In this document: one piece after another, positions 6,264 through 8,972 of the stretch | How the letters are laid out: the number at the start of each line of letters is the position of its first letter | How positions within the stretch are numbered: the first letter of the stretch is position 1 | From: Bacteroidales bacterium | GTDB lineage: Bacteria; Bacteroidota; Bacteroidia; Bacteroidales; UBA4181 | Reading direction: 5' to 3' | NCBI GenBank assembly: GCA_031264715.1 | Contig: JAISDP010000194.1 | Coordinates: 1-8,972 of the forward strand | Length of the DNA: 8,972 nt | Notes under the pieces: generated by a model | Told to the model about the DNA's origin: nothing | Database searches by the model: none | The model's input: only the letters and a program-made list of their open reading frames with translations | Position numbers and translations under genes: made by a program

Positions 6264-6929
6264 CTATTCGTATATTTTATGTAAGCTTATGTGTGAATCT
6301 TTTATTTTTCTTGCACGTAACATTTCCCGTTTTCCAATAGGACCCGGCAGGCGTTCCACGGCAAATCCCACGCTTTGCATGGTTCGGCGAACGTCTCCTT
6401 TGGCGCAATAAGTGGTCAGGACTGCACCCGGATTCATTGCTGCATACAGGTTGGCGAAAATATCGCGGCCCCACATTCCGGGTTGCACCACGGGCGAAAA
6501 AGCATCGAAATACACGACATCAAAGCTGGAGGTGAATGCGGTTTGCAGCAGGTCGCTTTTGCGTTTGTACAGTACAAAACAGGATGTTATCCCAACCGGC
6601 TGTTCCCAGGTGGTAGTGTGCAAACTTTGGAAAATAACATCATCCGAGAGTTCGGATGCAGTGTTGTTGTCTATAGGGTAAAGCTCAATTGCCTCATAAC
6701 GGGTTACTTTTTGTAATCTGTCGGCCTGCTGCAAGGTAAGCCAGGCGTTGAGACCTGTACCGAACCCTATTTCGAGTACCGATACGGGATTGACCGACAC
6801 AGCTAAATACCCTGCATCAATGAATACGTGATTCGATTCGCTTGCAGCGCCAAAGGCGGAATGATAATGTTCCCCAAAATGCTCGGAGAAAATGGTTTTG
6901 GAACCGTCGGCAGTTAAAGTGACAGGCAT
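6264..6929 (-). CDS. mnmD: tRNA (5-methylaminomethyl-2-thiouridine)(34) methyltransferase, stand-alone MnmD
   Basis: This 221-residue cytoplasmic enzyme would transfer a methyl group from S-adenosylmethionine to nm5(s2)U34, giving mnm5(s2)U at the wobble position of certain tRNAs. It corresponds to the methyltransferase domain of enterobacterial MnmC without the FAD-dependent oxidoreductase domain, the normal state in Bacteroidota. Visible motifs are the SAM-binding LEIGFGTGLNA (52-62), the acidic end of the next strand in YEAIELYP (78-85), the catalytic-region YFDAFSPVVQPGMW (140-153, equivalent to the DGFAP..PxMW motif of MnmC), TYCAKGDVRR (183-192) and the C-terminal GFAVERLPGPIGKREMLRA (198-216). 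All key elements are intact and the length is normal. The start lies 43 bases after the GH123 stop with no promoter box between, so the two may be co-transcribed despite unrelated functions. Confidence 0.93.
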   Translation of the reverse strand: MPVTLTADGSKTIFSEHFGEHYHSAFGAASESNHVFIDAGYLAVSVNPVSVLEIGFGTGLNAWLTLQQADRLQKVTRYEAIELYPIDNNTASELSDDVIFQSLHTTTWEQPVGITSCFVLYKRKSDLLQTAFTSSFDVVYFDAFSPVVQPGMWGRDIFANLYAAMNPGAVLTTYCAKGDVRRTMQSVGFAVERLPGPIGKREMLRARKIKDSHISLHKIYE

Positions 6930-6947
6930 AAATTTGATAAATTAGGA

Positions 6948-6966
6948 CTCTCCACAGGACGGAGAG
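6948..6966 (-). other. Weak hairpin between the GH123 gene and mnmD
   Basis: CTCTCC (6948-6953) pairs with GGAGAG (6961-6966) around a 7-base loop. The stem is only 6 bp and is not followed by a U-run on the minus strand. It could weakly attenuate or mark RNA processing in a GH123-mnmD transcript. A chance origin is equally plausible. Confidence 0.25.
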
Positions 6967-6972
6967 GCATTG

Positions 6973-8721
6973 TTACCGGCTTATTTCCTCCAGTACCTTT
7001 TTCCCCCGATGCAACATTTCATGGCAAGGTACCGGCGGTATGGCCGGGATATTGAATTTTGCAAGTTCTTCGTCCAGCTTTGCAAGTTTGTCAGGCGCAT
7101 CGCCTTTGGAGGAAAGCATGAGCTGTTCGCGCAGGATTCGTATCTTCTCAACGTCCTGTATGCCTTCGCGCAGGCGTTCGAAACGAATGGAACTGCGGTC
7201 GCCGGGGTATATGATATAAGTATCGCCGGCAGGCCATGTGCGGAAGCGCGAATCGATGACGGGATTTTCAACCCATGAGTTGTATGCCCACCGCAGGAAA
7301 CCATCCAGGCCGGCAGCAGTGGCATACCAGGCAATAAAGGTCGCTTCGGCAGGGTCGGAGAAAGTAAATACATTGGGAAACCTGTCCGAACAGCATACAT
7401 AACAGGTGCTGATCAACCCGTGCTGCTTGCGGTAAGCGAGATCGGACTCCTCGAATGTACTGCCGAATGATACGCAAATGTCTTTCAGATAAGGGTACTG
7501 CTTGTAGCTTTTGTGATTGTCGGCCAGCGCAACGCCAAATTCCGGGGCAACCTTCTGCAACAGATCGAGCGTGGCTTTCATATCCTGTGGCGAACGTTCG
7601 TCCATGGCGATGTTGGCGATCTTCAACCATCCTTTTTCTTCGAGGTGCTTGCGGAAATCCGTAAGGAACGGCGTCCAGAGATCAACAAACTCTTTTGAGC
7701 CTGGCTTGGCGCTGATGTCGACATATTTTCCCGTGATTGCGTCGAGGTAATGTAATTCATTGTTCCAGGGGATCATCGAGTAGCAGTTGATCAGCTTCTT
7801 CACGCCCAGGTTCATCATGAATTCCACCCAGCGGTCGAATACCGAATAGTCATACGTCCAGATGCTGTCGGCGTTCTTTGTCCAGACGATCATATCTTCG
7901 TAGGCATCATAACACTGGTGGTTCCACGGGTCTTTATTAAGGGTAGCCGTGATGACCTTTTGCCCGGCATCTGCCAGCATTTTCATCGGGGTTTCCATTA
8001 ATTTCCAATGTTCTTCCGACCAGGGCTTTACCTTGTTGATCCGGGCTACAGCCGACGGATGCTGCCATAAATCCAAATGAAACTCCCAGTCCTTTGCACC
8101 GGGGAGCGTCTGCGGCAGCACTTCGAGGGTGATATCCAGCTTTTGCGCTTTCCGGTTGCGGGCATGAATGGATAATGTGCTGGTGTAAACGCCCGGTTTG
8201 GCGCCCGGAGGGATATCGAATGTCAACCATACAGGGCGTGTGGTTCTGGCTTCGAGATCGAAACAGTTGAGCGAATCGAGCATGTCGGGCGTCAGCGATG
8301 CCGGGAAATCCTCGGGTTTTCGGTGTCCGCAGCCGGGTTCGAAGATATCGGTGAGCACGTACCGGACAAAACGCGCCTGGGCGATGCCTGCATACAAAAT
8401 GCTCCCATCCGAGCGGAAAGGTGTAAACTCACACTCCACCTGATGAATATCCGCAGCCGACCACAATACGACCTGTGCGGAAATACGTTCGCCGCGCCAT
8501 CCGCTGCCGGTCCATGCGGTAGTCTTTTCCATTGCGGGGATGGACGATTTGGCATAACGGGTATCTATGTTACCGAACGATACGTTCAATTGTTTGGAAA
8601 CCTTGCTCCAATCGGCCAGTGTGTCGGGAGCGGGATCAGCGGCTTCGGCGTATGTGCCGGGACGCGATTCGGTGCACGCAACAACCAAAGCGACCAATAA
8701 CAAGGGATAATACCATTTCAT
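6973..8721 (-). CDS. GH123-family (DUF4091) lipoprotein, putative beta-N-acetylgalactosaminidase
   Basis: The 582-residue product begins with a lipoprotein signal (MKWYYPLLLVALVVAC; lipobox LVVAC, lipidated Cys16), so it should be anchored in an outer-membrane leaflet. An N-terminal beta-sandwich region (about 40-205) precedes the catalytic region (about 212-535). The latter contains the Asp-Glu pair D374-E375 in IANIAMDERSPQD. In characterised GH123 enzymes an adjacent Asp-Glu pair performs substrate-assisted hydrolysis, Asp orienting the substrate N-acetyl group and Glu acting as acid/base. The C-terminal part has the DUF4091 signature: GLDGFLRWAYNSWVENP (471-487), YIIYPG (502-507), and RSSIRFERLREGIQDVEKI (509-527). 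Total length is close to the Bacteroides GH123 enzyme I recall. Known members release beta-linked terminal GalNAc from glycosphingolipid or other glycans. The actual substrate here is not deducible. A TAnnTTTG box lies 38 bases upstream. Confidence 0.88.
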   Translation of the reverse strand: MKWYYPLLLVALVVACTESRPGTYAEAADPAPDTLADWSKVSKQLNVSFGNIDTRYAKSSIPAMEKTTAWTGSGWRGERISAQVVLWSAADIHQVECEFTPFRSDGSILYAGIAQARFVRYVLTDIFEPGCGHRKPEDFPASLTPDMLDSLNCFDLEARTTRPVWLTFDIPPGAKPGVYTSTLSIHARNRKAQKLDITLEVLPQTLPGAKDWEFHLDLWQHPSAVARINKVKPWSEEHWKLMETPMKMLADAGQKVITATLNKDPWNHQCYDAYEDMIVWTKNADSIWTYDYSVFDRWVEFMMNLGVKKLINCYSMIPWNNELHYLDAITGKYVDISAKPGSKEFVDLWTPFLTDFRKHLEEKGWLKIANIAMDERSPQDMKATLDLLQKVAPEFGVALADNHKSYKQYPYLKDICVSFGSTFEESDLAYRKQHGLISTCYVCCSDRFPNVFTFSDPAEATFIAWYATAAGLDGFLRWAYNSWVENPVIDSRFRTWPAGDTYIIYPGDRSSIRFERLREGIQDVEKIRILREQLMLSSKGDAPDKLAKLDEELAKFNIPAIPPVPCHEMLHRGKKVLEEISR

Positions 8722-8758
8722 GATTTGTATGTTTTAAAGTATTTTGGATTTAATGTTG

Positions 8759-8766
8759 CAAAGGTA
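8759..8766 (-). promoter_or_regulatory. Putative promoter -7 box of the GH123 gene
   Basis: The minus strand reads TACCTTTG followed by CAAC, an exact TAnnTTTG match. It lies 38 bases before the GH123 ATG, predicting a leader of about 30 bases. A convincing TTTG -33 element about 20 bases upstream is not visible. Confidence 0.5.
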
Positions 8767-8863
8767 TGATGATTTTTCAAGCCAGGTGTAATTAGGGGTT
8801 ATTTCTGATCAAAAAATACACAACTTGACTTAGGTAATCTCACCGTAAGGTAAAACTTTGCTA

Positions 8864-8871
8864 TATTTGTT
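8864..8871 (+). promoter_or_regulatory. Putative promoter -7 box of the rightmost gene
   Basis: TATATTTG is an exact TAnnTTTG match, ending 17 bases before the ATG at 8889. The resulting leader would be very short and contains the AT-rich AAATAAATATAATT that typically precedes Bacteroidota starts. No clear -33 TTTG is found at the expected spacing. Together with the minus-strand box at 8759-8766 it defines a divergent promoter region of about 170 bp. Confidence 0.5.
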
Positions 8872-8888
8872 CCCAAATAAATATAATT

Positions 8889-8972
8889 ATGGTTTTCGAT
8901 TGGCCTCTTCTACAGCAGTTTTATGACGGATTGGATGCAAAGCAGCAACAAATCCGCAACATATTGAACCGT
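8889..8972 (+). CDS. Start of an unrecognised protein (truncated by window edge)
   Basis: The ATG at 8889 opens a frame without stop to the window end, 28 codons beginning MVFDWPLLQQFYDGLDAKQQ. The visible part has no signal peptide or membrane segment and looks like a cytoplasmic, Gln-rich helical start. A -7 promoter box and an AT-rich leader directly upstream support a real gene start. The fragment is too short to assign a family. Confidence 0.6.
   Translation, partial: MVFDWPLLQQFYDGLDAKQQQIRNILNR

Noticed and set aside
6948..6966. Hairpin after the GH123 gene as a true terminator
   Set aside because: A six-base stem without a following U-run is insufficient; it is listed only as a weak hairpin.

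Overview
The window looks like a chromosome segment from a Bacteroidota member, probably Bacteroidales or a close relative. The evidence is a SusC/RagA-type TonB-dependent receptor with an STN domain, a FecR-type anti-sigma factor with its ECF sigma factor, a second beta-barrel receptor with a carboxypeptidase-like regulatory domain, a large surface-type lipoprotein glycosidase, and promoter boxes matching the Bacteroidota -7 consensus TAnnTTTG. Almost everything is on the minus strand. The species cannot be named from the sequence alone.

Layout, in minus-strand transcription order from the right end. A short divergent intergenic region (8722-8888) carries a -7 box for each direction. To its right only the first 28 codons of an unrecognised plus-strand gene are visible. 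To its left is a lipoprotein of the GH123 (formerly DUF4091) beta-N-acetylgalactosaminidase family (6973-8721). It is followed after 43 bases by a stand-alone MnmD tRNA-wobble-uridine methyltransferase (6264-6929). The next intergenic stretch (5990-6263) contains a perfect 30-bp palindrome of REP/MITE type. Then comes a 976-residue outer-membrane beta-barrel protein (3059-5989) with a plug domain, a Gly/Ser/Arg-rich loop and a Gly/Pro-rich C-terminal tail. A 506-bp non-annotated region (2553-3058) follows. It holds a strong minus-strand intrinsic terminator, a -7 promoter box and, between them, a possible 37-codon ORF, so it may be an independent small transcription unit. It also holds two dyads upstream of the sigma gene.

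The left third is a cell-surface-signalling cassette: ECF sigma factor (1966-2550), FecR anti-sigma factor (762-1916), then the 5' part of a SusC-like receptor (1-638), all co-oriented. In the accepted model for this arrangement, substrate binding at the SusC-like receptor is relayed by its periplasmic STN domain to the FecR C-terminal domain, which releases the sigma factor to transcribe the receptor operon. The SusD partner and any enzymes would lie beyond coordinate 1. A hairpin between fecR and susC may tune expression of the receptor.

By eye, the sigma/fecR/susC part is distinctly more AT-rich than the receptor and GH123 genes. I see no rRNA, tRNA, CRISPR array, insertion sequence or plasmid/phage hallmark. 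Apart from the possible small transcription unit at 2762-3018, nothing looks like an undescribed multi-gene system.
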